Origin: Lineus longissimus
Lineage: Eukaryota; Nemertea; Pilidiophora; Heteronemertea; Lineidae
Reading direction: 5' to 3'
Assembly (NCBI RefSeq): GCF_910592395.1
Contig: NC_088309.1
Coordinates: 24,864,599 to 24,928,598, forward strand
Length of the DNA: 64,000 nucleotides
A program made the translations under genes and the position numbers. Positions 15,395 to 27,012 of this stretch are shown in pieces. The notes beneath the pieces were generated by a model. It was not told where the DNA came from. It saw only the letters and a list, made by a program, of their open reading frames with translations, and did not search any database. Numbering within the stretch: position 1 is the first letter of the stretch; each line of letters begins with the position of its first letter.

Positions 15395-15537
15395 CCTTCG
15401 TTTAATTTTCGCGCATTTTCGCGAAACTATTTGAAAAAATAAGATTACGAAATTTCCGGCAGTTTTTCCAATAGAATTTACATGCAATTTTTATTTTCGC
15501 GAATTGAGATTTTTCGCGCGATCCGCGAAAATAAAAC
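15395..15537. repeat. TTTTCGCG-rich repeat segment
   Basis: Several copies of TTTCGCG and CGCGAAA occur within 150 bases in both orientations, giving partial self-complementarity. The composition differs from the flanks and resembles ends of small non-autonomous DNA transposons. No target-site duplication could be defined. Confidence 0.4.
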
Positions 15538-18110
15538 GGCCAAGAAAATTGGGGAACTTAAGTACGGTAGTCAATATCAATGTCAACCAGAACTGCGTCA
15601 AATAATTGTTCATTACATGTCTGTATACAATCTCAACGTCAGGCATACGAACGTGCAATTAATTATCCAGTCTTTAAATTCTCTAAAATTTTTAATTTCT
15701 CTCTAATTGCCTCAGTTAACATTGACTATTAAGCTTGGCTTTCTAGTATACAAGCACGTTAATCATGTAATCGCATGACAGTGTCGATCAGCTACATGAC
15801 CTATCTTATGCTTGATAACGTTCACATTTTCCTGATCATTTTACGCGATCGTAACTCCGGGAGATCTGATGTGTTATCTTAACATACGTTGACGATCTTT
15901 CCTGTGGTTCCGGCTCGGATAATGCAAACTTCCCGCGCAAAGACAACTGGAGGTATGGAAACATACAACGAGTAAGTTCTGTCATGTCTGTCACGCGACG
16001 CACCCGGGCTGAATACATTGCCTCTGGTTACGATGGTATGGGATCAAACATTGGAAACCCATGGAGGATATGGGCCGATATCGAATGATTTAAACGTAGG
16101 AGAGACAGCGTTTCACACTCATCGCCTATTCTGATATTGTCTGAATTCTTGTGGTTTTAACCTTTGCGAGTGATGCGAATTGGTACAGCTTTTCATCAGT
16201 CGCAGCTGTCAATGCTCATCATTATTCTAGTATTGTTAACATTCTTGTGATTTTAACCTTTTGCAATCGATTGCTGCACTTTCGTAAATTTAGTCACATA
16301 ACAGGTTTTCATAAAGTCCAGATCTACTGCACTTATAACCGGTTGCAAACAGTTACTCAGTACAGTGGAATACGCCATGTAGATGGTACATGTATATATA
16401 TTGTGCATGTACATGGGTACTCACTGTTGGCATAGACTCCACACCAAAACTAAACTGTCAGTCGAGATCACTGCAGCTATCGCCCATTCTTTTCAATAAA
16501 ACATTTAGAAAAATACAGCGATCCACGGAAATATCTTTTTATGGTAACACCATATCCGTCAATATATCCGATTTTTACTATAGATCCGCCCGCAAACATA
16601 CTGAAGAAAATCGCAAATAGCAAATAAATAGCAAAGTTTTTCGATTTTATCATGACGTTTTCAATGACATTTACAATATAATGCAATGGATTATTTACAA
16701 AAGGGAAAGCGAAAATCTAACTGTCAACAAGCTCTGCTTGAATCGCAGTGACATTGCGTGGTTACATGTATCAACTTTAACTAAATGCTGTAACCTGTCC
16801 TCAGTCTTGCAGATTTGTGCTGGGAAACATACACTACGCTATACCGTATATTAGAGATGTTTCCAATGCCACCACGGCCTTATATACAGTACACGTGTCT
16901 ACAACAGTGTATAGAAGAAGTTCGTATTGTCACTTAAGTCATGCATTTAGCATAGGCAAGTTGGAATAGCGTATCGGAGATACCACTGTTACTCTTCTTC
17001 TTGTTGTTAAAAGAAAACGGAACATTTTCACAGCCAACAAAAATGTTCTTTTGTCGATTAATTACTTGGCAGGACGAAGAATCTCATTTCTGCATTCCAA
17101 CCATTATTTCTGTACCCTGTTGTTATAAAAATAGCGAAGTGGGTGTACGATCCACATGATTTTTTTAAAAAGTAGTGCGAAACAACTGATGACTGGTCGT
17201 CATGTTCAACATACATGTACATGCGCGAGAACTGTCACTGACAGATGGAAAGTGGCTAATTGAGCGAATGTAACTTGAAGAGCCATCGACACAGTGTGTA
17301 AATAGTATTCGCCAATATTGAATATGCTAAATTGCTACTTCATCGGGAACAGAACTCTGTGCAATTGTATCAAGTTCGCATTGTTGTACACGAAGGGGGA
17401 GTGCAGTTCTTCCAAGTATCAGAAGACTGCTCTTTGTGACGTGTAAGAAAGAAGGCGGTGTTTGATGTAGCCGGTATACACTAATAGTCTTTGGCACAGT
17501 ACACTGCAAAAAACATTTTATTCATTAACCTTATGCGCAGGTTGCAGCAAGTGATTTTCATCAACAATTGAAACACTCACTAATATTTTTCTACAGAAAG
17601 TATTGGATTTAACGGAGAAGTCGCGATTCCATGTTATAAAAAGTGATCATGATAAAAACCTCGTGCGCAATTCACTTGCAAGTAGGTCGGAAATGTCTTT
17701 ACTTGGTGAAAACGATTTTCCGTGGGAAAAAGTGTTCATCGTTGACAGTAACGCTTACCCTCGGAGAATTTAATTAAAATTGAAATCAATAGGAGAACAT
17801 TGTGAGTTTAAAATAGCATTTTGATTAAAATAGGTTTTTTTTCATGTTTCATTGTTTGATCAGGTGAGTCCGTCTTGCGTCTTCGAATTGAAGAAATGAT
17901 GAAAATAAGAATTTTTATAGAACAGCTATGCCTCAGATATTTGTACTTGCTCAAACCGCCATTCAATTGGCAGCATTTAAGAATGTAACCTTTTTGATTT
18001 CAACAAAATCAAGAAATATATTTTCTTTGGTGCCATAATAAATCACGGATGGAACTAATTTTCTTTCAAGTAGTGTTCTCATCTAGAATTTAAGTGTAGG
18101 CCATGTATAC

Positions 18111-18401
18111 TTCGTTACACCGTGACTATACACGTAAAATGTCATTTTCACCATCTTATTTTTTTAAGTGCGTTAATTTATCGCTTAATGGAGACAAAAG
18201 CAAAGTCATTAGCCCGTGCATTATACTTAATACTGCACGATAATGGGCACGAACGAAGCTCATTTCGTTATACCGTGACTGACATATCATTTTCATTATG
18301 ATGCTCGATGCTTTAATGTATAGCTCAATGGAGAGAAAAGCAAAGTCATTAGTCGATACATCATACTTCATGCTGCTTAATGGGCATGAACGAAGCTCAT
18401 T
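18111..18401. repeat. Diverged tandem duplication, ~140-150 bp unit
   Basis: Unit one (about 18111-18263) and unit two (about 18264-18401) share, in order, TTCGTTA-ACCGTGACT, CAATGGAGA with AAAAGCAAAGTCATTAG, and TAATGGGCA-GAACGAAGCTCAT. They differ by substitutions and a short indel. No coding content is seen. Confidence 0.8.
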
Positions 18402-20378
18402 TTAGATGTGTGCTATTGTAACATTGCCTGTAACACGATGTCGCGTCAGAGATATTGTCATACCTGTAGAATTTGTAATGAACATGTAAACGCAATTCAT
18501 TGCCGACTTCATAAGCATACAATATAATTTAAATGTAATGTGCTGTAAGCTTCGTCAAACTAACCGGCGAAATGCGAAACGCATTTCTAACGGAGGGAGG
18601 TTCTGATCTCCTCACGCGGATGTCGGTGGTAATGGTTTACGCGACTTGTGTTTCATACGTTTTTTTTACGAGGAATGGCAGAATGTATTGTTGTGAAAAT
18701 CACCTCCTTCTTCAAACTCTCAAAATGTTTTCGATCTCAAGACGCTCTATTCAATTTTATTAGCTCACAGCGATACATATTATATTTCAAACCGTTTATT
18801 ATATATATATAGGACTACTGCCTTTAACCGCCGGTCCAGCATTAGGGTAAAAATCAATCCATACACTAGGCTAAAGTAGTGTGGCCAATCAGCAATCCAG
18901 TTACCTTATAGATTGATGCAAGTACAGTATAGATTGGAGATTTAGTCAATACTTGATTGAAGCGAAAATAGAGTATACTGATACATTCTCCTCATGTTTT
19001 GAAATTGAATACTTCTCTTAGTATTCAGAAAATCGAAATTGACTGCTAAAATCAATTTGGTTACGGCTATTGTATATTATTAGGGTCTATATATTGGATA
19101 ACTTAATCTTGTCAATGGTGGGTACAGGTAAACCTTGGATGGTTTAATCACTTCAAATGCGTTGTATCTGAACGTGTAACTATGTCTGTATTAGAGGTGA
19201 TAGACCTATGCAAGAGATGGAGGAATGACTTGTCTCTTCCTCGACTGTAGTAACATCATATTGAGCCACTCAACAATTACCTGGTTTTCCACGTCTGGAG
19301 CATGTAACATGATACAGAGTACATCATAGTAATAGTAAATTGATCCACCTTTGGTTGAGGACCTGAGATGGTATTTGGTCTGGGAAAACACCAGGAACTC
19401 TCACATAGCTTATAAGACCCTGTCATATAGGTTTTTGGGAGATCTGTGTCACACTGTTTTTTTAATGTATATCTTCCTCCTGCCAGGTGGGGAACCTGCC
19501 CAATCATTATTATTTAATAGATTTCTTGAATGTGAGATGTTTCGATTTGGCTATATATCTATTCATCAGGCAATTCAAAATGTGTACAAATAGTACTCGT
19601 ACAATGTAATGTTACCAAGCATGTATGGGGGAAGGCAATATTGATTATCATCGAATAGTACTCTAACAAGTCTCGTCTAATTATCTGGAGTTGTCTGGTA
19701 AATTCCATCATTTTTTTCAACACAAAGCGATTAGGAGTTAGGAGAACTCCTATTGACAAAAAGCTTTTCGAAATGTACTTACCATTTCTAGGCCTATTAT
19801 TCACATGCAAGTCAGTCGTGCAAAATGAGTGTGTAATATGTAAGTGCAGAAAATAACATATGGTGTGTTACCCATGATGTTTTACTGTACAAAAAGAGAA
19901 TCCCAACATGTTCAACATACATGTATCACTTATACTCGCCAGAACCATTCAATATGTTCAATATATCACTAAGATTTACAAGGACATTCAATATTTCCAG
20001 TTGAACATGCTTTAAAAATATATAAAAGCCACCATAATCCAAAGAAAACTATGCATACACAAGAACATCTATTCTAAAATACCTTGGTACCGTAAAGTCA
20101 ACTTTTAAATGGAAAATGCATAAGCCTCGTTCTGAGAGTGGAGTGTTTTGGACACGCAACCAAGATGCTCTACCAAAGTTCCCTCGGGTTGCACCAAAAT
20201 ACCTCCAAAAACGGAAATGCGTGCATACCACTTTTACATAGGAGCGACAACACACACTTGTGTTCACCTTGCTCGAAAGTCAGAAAATGACATTGAATGC
20301 ACGCATTATGTTACATAATAACCAAGGTGTGAATACAGATTGTTACAATGATTAAAAGTAAAACTGCGGCGTGGAGTG

Positions 20379-20451
20379 TGCTTTGTGTGAGGATCGATCT
20401 CACGGCCTTCAGTTTATGAGACTGACGCGCTACCAACTCCGCTGATGAGGC
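20379..20451 (-). pseudogene. tRNA-Met (CAU) pseudogene, full length
   Basis: The 73-base minus-strand segment has tRNA-Met layout: GCCTCAT start, GGTAGCGCG D-arm, CTCATAA anticodon loop, and a T arm with GATCGATCC. The acceptor stem has several mismatches (GCCTCAT against ACAAAGC) and the D-stem carries GCGG against GCGC. These defects make a functional tRNA unlikely; a decayed gene copy or a SINE head is more likely. Confidence 0.75.
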
Positions 20452-22419
20452 GGCTTGTCTGATACAGTCATGATACCGATAAGGATAAAGCGGGCAACAC
20501 CCCTTCTATCTTATAAAAGAGTGTTATCATATACATGTAATAGCGCTTGGGTTAATTAAGCGTATCGATATCTCTAGAAGTCTTCATATATACATGTAAG
20601 CCTTCTTTCTCCATAAAACGAGAAAACTGCATTAAGATGATTCTTGCGAGCGATGTTTTGAGAATAAGCTATTTCAAGTATCATTACGAGTGTGCAGGGA
20701 TATGAAAAACATTAAAAAATGGATAATTGTTGACCATCTGTTTAAGGTCTGTCCTGATATATACCAAATGACGGGCGAACTATCAGCCTCAATGAGTTTA
20801 ATGGATTAGAGGAGTTAGGTACTCCTTTTAGAAGTTAAATGTCACTGTCTTAGCTTTGCAATTCTAAGTGTTTCAACGCCATGACTCCTGCGGCTGAGTA
20901 CTTCAACTGAATCAGATTTCAGCTCGTTGCGGCCTGTTCGGGATATCGTATTCACCACAACATACGCTATTATAAATAATTTGCGCATTCTGGCTGTAAA
21001 TGTCATGAATCCAATAGGGGAAGCTCTGAAATGATTGACTGCTAGCGGACCGTTTTGTGTCTCACCTACTATTTGTTCGTACAGACTGCCTCCGAGATTT
21101 GAGCTGTCAGACTATAATGAAATGTAGTCATGATCTCATCAGTATATTGATGTATATATTACGTTATTGGGAAACGTGCCGGGCTGCCAATGATTTCTTA
21201 CGACACGTGCCTTTGAGACTTGGCAACGGTTTAGTAGCTCCTGTCCTTGGGGACAAAAGCAGCAAACACAATAACGTATTCGTCTTATTTGGCTCTAGTG
21301 CTGGATAGCAGCAAAAAGGATGTCGAGTTCCTAACATCCAACGTCCTAATGTGTTTTCCCATGAGTATCATCAGTAGACGTGATCTGAATTCAGGTCAGT
21401 TGTTGAAAATAACAAAAATAATCTTCTCCACAAAAGATACAAATACGTCACACACGCATGTCCTGCTCATCTCATATTTCGTCATATCGATATTAGTCAG
21501 CGCCAGAAGCTATGACATGAAAATGATACGTGTGTTATAGCAGAAGTAAATCCCCGAAGCAGCACTTTGATGAACAAACTCTGCTATCTTTCTACCAACT
21601 CCTACGGAGTCATTCTGCCTTTGACTGTGTATAAATATCAATACGCAAGAAACAGCGGTCATTAGAGACGTAGTACTATTTATAGATTCAGTGGAGAAAG
21701 CAATAACTTTGTCCTTCTTTCATGTGCACGCGGATTTAGTGACGCGGAGCACGAATTTAGAAAAACACGACAAAAATACACCCGTTTAACTGGATCTCAC
21801 ATGAAAAGCCTCTGGCGACTCCTTGTTAGCCCAAGACTTTCAATACACAAGACAACATTATCTCAAATATCAAGGAGTGATGTACCTTAAGGGTATCCCC
21901 ACTACCAGAAGGAGCCTTTTTAATGGTAGGGTCTCGAATCATTCAAAATTGCAGAACATTTTTCTCCTTTTTGTGTCGTGAAGGACACTACAGTTTTCCT
22001 AAAATGTCACTCAGCAGGTTCTTAAATACGTACATGTATACGCATATATTGAAAGGCGCACGTTTTCCAAATGAAGACATATGCCTTTGGCAAGATTTAT
22101 CTGAATTAAGACTGCTAATTTAAATTCACCTATATTCTAAACCAAGTTAGGGATGATCAAATGGATGTACTAAGATCAAACGAACGAAAAGATGTAAGTG
22201 AAAGGCCATTAGAATAATATATCTATACAATGACTGTCATGTTGTCACAGCCGAAAGCAGCCCCTGGTCCTTTGTTGCCTTTGGTGTTTCGTCTGTAAAC
22301 ATCGGTAATCAATCAACAGGTAAAAAGTTCCGCAGAATCCGATACGGTTTCTTCAGTCCACGGTGTGTGGCATGTTGCTGATTACCATGGTAGAGTCTTC
22401 TACGCAGGGAAAATCTGGT

Positions 22420-22442
22420 GATGTCTGTCCAGTAGACATCAC
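22420..22442. repeat. Short perfect hairpin
   Basis: The 8-base arms TGATGTCT and AGACATCA flank a 7-base loop (GTCCAGT). It is too short to assign a role and may be chance. No U-tract follows, so it is not a recognisable terminator. Confidence 0.4.
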
Positions 22443-22735
22443 AAGTTGATTTGTAAATCATTCGAAGAAACCCTGGGAATTATCCCGTCTTCTCGCATGT
22501 GAACCGAAAGAATAAGACCCATATGACAGGTTGTTTGCTCTCCGGTGGTCGGTGTCGCTCAATCATCATGGGTGACTTCACCTTTGCAGCTACGATCAAA
22601 CATTGCACTATTACGGATGAAGATCTCATCACCGTTGCAGCTACCGATTGCTTCGTTTTAAGTGGATTGTTATGAATTACTAAACCTTCTCAGACAGCTC
22701 CAAAGAACAAGACTGGAGCATGCTTTATCACCGTT

Positions 22736-22752
22736 GGGGGGGGGGGGGGGGG
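22736..22752. repeat. Poly-G homopolymer, 17 bases
   Basis: Uninterrupted G run in AT-rich surroundings. It is a candidate for G-quadruplex formation or for length error in assembly. Confidence 0.85.
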
Positions 22753-23937
22753 ATGAAGCATTGGCTGTTTCTACCCGGCGATGAAGAAAAAGACATAAAA
22801 AGTAGAATGAGTTCCAATATGTCTTCTCAACGATCGCTGCTCTCGTAAAAAGCTCCCATTTACAGCAGTTTTCTCCAAATTCGTTCAGTTTAGACTTGTG
22901 AGCCTTTCCATTCATTCCATTATCATCTGATCCTGCTTTTTTCGCCTACCAAACAAATTCAGATGGTTGGTTATTAGTCAAGAGAAGCGACGAGAATGAG
23001 GTCGGTATGGCGGAAAAAGTATCACACGTCATTGCCTGAAAAAACTAGTGTTTTTTCAGACTGAGAGAGAGCTTGGTGATCCATTAGGCAGACAATGTAG
23101 CTAGCCTCTCAAGTATTTCGGTTAAAAGGTTAGATAGCTTTTTGCTATAGAATATTGTGTCACACACTGATGACAAGAACTTTTTTATCATTAATCAATG
23201 GGATCGAATTGACACTGATCATGTTACCAAGCCATGTTGGATCACTGGTAATGTCCCCTGCTTTTAAACTTTGCTACTAACATCGGCTCCGGTTCGGATC
23301 TTAGAGACGTGTCTATTGTCATCATTGTCATTCTCATCATCTCCATTAAACCCCAGCGACTTTTTTTATTTTGCTTGTTTATTCTGGCAAGAAGCGACTC
23401 GACATAGTGCATGATTATGGAGGTCTTATCGCCCATAACGGTAATCTGGTCTCCCCTTTGGTTGAAGACCGTGGAAGCATCCTCGGTGAAACGACACCGC
23501 CATTCGGAACCAGCTCTCAATTTTTTTGCTTTCAGGTGACAGTTTATCATTTGACGCATGACATAGGTTAGCAAAGAAGGCATGGGCCTTGCTAAGTAAG
23601 TGGCTGCAATGAGCTCCTTGTCGAAGCTTGAACAAAATATTCAAAAGTTGTATAGACGAAAGTGGCGGGTCAGCTTTCTGTACATGTAACCTCTCAGACA
23701 TACTTTGAGGCAGAGAGATGTACTACTTTGCGGTCAATAATATCGAAAGGGATAAAATGCGATTGGTGGTGTCGCCTCTGAAAAAACTATTTCTTTCTCC
23801 AAATGTGGAGTTTTGCCGTCGGCGGATCCTCGAGCTAAACAATAAAAACGCCTGGCCTAATAGCATTCAGTAGAGCATATGTGCCAGATGCTGGGTTCAT
23901 GCATGCCTGCAGAGACTATTATTAAAACCTGATCGGT

Positions 23938-24150
23938 TTAGACGCCCTCACCCTCCCCGAAAAAAACAATGGGTACGGCAACCGGATGTCTGGTCTCAAG
24001 CCAATCGTTTTCTATGCTGGAGAAGCAGATGTCCCTCACACCAGGAGGCAAACCACCATAGTCTCCACCCCTTCCCTGGAGAGTGCACCCGATAACCATT
24101 GCGCTGTATGACCCGGGGGAATTCATCGGAGTAACCATTGGAAACTGGCG
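23938..24150 (-). CDS. Candidate terminal exon, unidentified
   Basis: A minus-strand open segment of 70 codons follows a good acceptor (pyrimidine run then TTTTTCAG, exon starting at 24150 in phase 0) and ends in TAA at 23938. The translation, which includes the stretches NSPGSYSAM and GGDYGGLPPGVRDICF, is rich in Gly and Pro and locally higher in GC than the flanks, as expected of coding DNA. I do not recognise a family, and I could not find an upstream exon that joins it. It may be the last exon of a gene with long introns, a decayed pseudogene fragment, or a chance frame. Confidence 0.22.
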   Translation of the reverse strand, partial: RQFPMVTPMNSPGSYSAMVIGCTLQGRGGDYGGLPPGVRDICFSSIENDWLETRHPVAVPIVFFGEGEGV

Positions 24151-26856
24151 CTGAAAAACAGTACTTATCTCATTTCTAGAAATGTGAAAAATAGTAGGAT
24201 CACATAACCAGCATTTAGAAATACACACCAGCCTCACATGATATCGAAGGTATCAGCAGAATATATGTGGCAAGGGACAGTTCTCATCACATCACAATGC
24301 ACTCTCAAAAATAAAGGTTTTGTAGAAAAGGGGCAAAGAAAAACGTAATGGAACCGCTTTTTGTCAATAGATTGGTGCACCCTGAAAATGTATCCTTCCC
24401 AATTATAAGGTGACGGTTAAGGTATGGTTATTAAGAGACAAAATACCTCAATATCTCAGAAATGAAGCCTACTTTAATTTCTGCCATTCGCACTGAGGTT
24501 GTGAAGTTTGTAACTAGCCGCACCACAAACCATTGTTTATTCTGTGTCGTTCGATCTTGCGTGTGTCTCTATAGCTAGTGTACACAGTTACCATGTTTAC
24601 CGTCTCTTCCAAAATCAATTGGTGATATGGCATACATGTAGGATCGTTTGTTCCGCTCTTCATGAAATCGCTCACGAAGTCTGCACTCGGTACAAAACTC
24701 TTCAAATAGCCCTACGCTTGCCAATGGCGACCACTTCTCCAAAACAAACGTAATATCGCTCGAGCACCGGTTATTACCTTTGGAAGGTAACTAAAAGCTT
24801 CAGCGCTCCTCATCCTCAATCACATACCATCAGACATGTCTTCTTAGTATCTACCTAAATGCTCCCATCGCTACTTTCATGGATCGTGAAAAAATCCGAT
24901 TGGGGATAATGCTAAGACTCCTGAGGTTTGACTGACTACTAATAGAGGAAGGACTTCAAAGGTCTGACAGTAGCATACGTCAATTCGTTAATTGTGTGGT
25001 ACTTTGCCGTTTAGTCAAAGGCCTTTGACGGGAAAAGTCATTCTCGTGAGAGCCTTCATCTCGGCGTTTTGTTGGTGGATGCGTTATTACATGATTGCAA
25101 ATTACTGGGAATCAATGTCACATGATTCATTGACTTGTATTTGTATTGTGGGGTAAAAAATCTGATTAGAAACATGTTTTGTACGCTGGTTGATGACCAG
25201 CCATTTTATCGCAAATCTATCGGACAAATATGACAAGTTGTGAATTCAGCTGTTTCGAATGTGAATTGCATTCGACCGACAACATAAATGCAGGGGCAGG
25301 GGCACACAGTTATTTTACAGCATATTCCTTGTGACCCTCTGTTGTTTATGCCAGGGATTCTAGTTCTTAGCTATCCATCACCATGTCTTGTAACTTGTTG
25401 ACTAAAAGCAAATTAAGAGCGGATCATGGCAGGACCGCAAATCGTTGGTTAAGTCACTGTCCTACCATGTTCGGAGAACCACATGAATTAATTGTCGACT
25501 AACGAAATGGTTCGACGCTGTTTTTACGGCAAACACCTTGGTTACAATAGTTCATCTTTATAATGGATTATGTAATATATATTGGTTGCATTAAGCAGGT
25601 GGATTAATGCCTAAGAATCAATGATGATTATGATGTGTTTTAATGTTGACATGGATACCTCACTGTCGGAGTCGATTATCTCACGAAACACCGGGAGGGT
25701 GAAGCATGAGCTATCATTCCGCCCCTCGTGGTGTTCGGCGAGAGAACCAAACCAATTCGGCATCAATTCCTTAAACAATGGCCAGGTATCTATCCATAGT
25801 AAATATGCAGTCTGTCTGACATTCTTTTTGGGAATAAACACGATAAGGCTGTCTAGAAATATACACTTTGTATCGAGAGAACCAACGTCATCTTGCAAAT
25901 GTCACCAACTCCGTAGGCGTAAGAGAGATCAGTCTCTGCTTGAATAAAGGTATTCTTTACGGCGCTAATCCATGCAGCAATATACGAGATCGTATTACTC
26001 AACGTATGGTTGCTTCGTGTCTTTCAGACTTGAGCGAGTGACGGAACATTCCATCCCCATTGCCCCCGGTGAAGGTAGATAGGATAGGTTTAGAAGAGGA
26101 AGCAGTCGGTCTAATGGTATCACGAGGAAAGCGACGAAAAGATTCATGGGAACATCACTAATGGCTTCAAAGTCGCATGGCTACCGACAAACAGTACCGG
26201 TAAGACATCACTTTTAGCACGTCGGCTTCTCTCCTTCAGTGTTAATGCCACATGCGCTGGTCATAAACTAGACATCACAGAAAATTCTACATGCAGTGTG
26301 ATTTGCACGTAGAAACACATTCATGACACCGTTAAGTCAAAACGACACTGGTTTGCAACGGCCATATACATGTAGTAGATCTGTCTCATCCGGTACAGAA
26401 AACTTGGAGTTTTTTAAAATACACCCTGTATCATATGACAAACTCTACCCTTGCTATATTAAGCAGTGGATTTTATTGGAAGAGTGTAATATTTCTCCAC
26501 GAGGATTACAGTCGACTAATAGCCAATTATTGGGGGTATGTCGTTCTGGATATTTACACTAAGACATCAAAGGAATTCTTTTGTGGGAAAGGATAATGAA
26601 GAGACAGTCCTGGTTTAAGAGTCTGGTTGCAAGTATCAGCGCTTCCTTGCCTTTAAAGACCAAGTTCGTTCGTTAAAGATTTTAAATTTGTACATAAATC
26701 TGATATTTTCTAATGTGCATGTACACGTTCTGCATTGCTATGGTGTACATTAATATAAAAACAGCATACATGACAAACCACACAGCGCTACACAGCTCGC
26801 TTGTCTGTAAGTACCATCATGATGCCATCAAGTTTTTGCTGACCACATAAACGTAC

Positions 26857-27012
26857 GGGCCCGGTTGTTCAAAACAAGACAGTCACTAACTTCGCGTTAA
26901 CTTAAACTTGGCGTTAAGTCTAACCGGCATAACTAAAGGAAATAACGCCAAGTTAAATATGTTGCCAGGTTAGTGACTATAAACACGTAACTTGTTTTGA
27001 AAAACCGGGCCC
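26857..27012. mobile_element. 156-bp foldback (MITE-like) element
   Basis: The ends are inverted repeats: GGGCCCGGTTGTTCAAAACAAG on the left mirrors CTTGTTTTGAAAAACCGGGCCC on the right. Inner parts also pair (GTCACTAAC with GTTAGTGAC, and TTAACTTAAACTTGGCGTTA with TAACGCCAAGTTAAATA). Almost the whole element can fold into one long hairpin. This is the structure of a non-autonomous foldback transposable element. No open frame is inside and no clear target-site duplication is visible. Confidence 0.85.

Larger units (their letters stand above)
9140..20378. other. Gene-poor region, no recognised gene
   Basis: No recognisable coding exons. Contents I can support are an imperfect direct-repeat pair at 9648-9889, TTTTCGCG-rich sequence at 15390-15540, an ACATGTA cluster at 15288-15380, a direct repeat of a TTCTTGTG-TTTTAACCTTT motif near 16150 and 16245, a diverged tandem pair at 18111-18401 and a short AT microsatellite near 18800. 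Reading frames are short and fragmentary. Confidence 0.5.
20452..26856. other. Gene-poor region with weak candidate exons
   Basis: No recognised gene. It contains a perfect short hairpin near 22420-22442, a 17-G run at 22736-22752 and one plausible but unidentified terminal exon on the minus strand (23938-24150, listed separately). The remaining open frames are short and shadow each other. Confidence 0.45.

Noticed and set aside
20379-20451. Functional tRNA-Met gene
   Set aside because: Multiple acceptor-stem mismatches and a D-stem mismatch argue against function.
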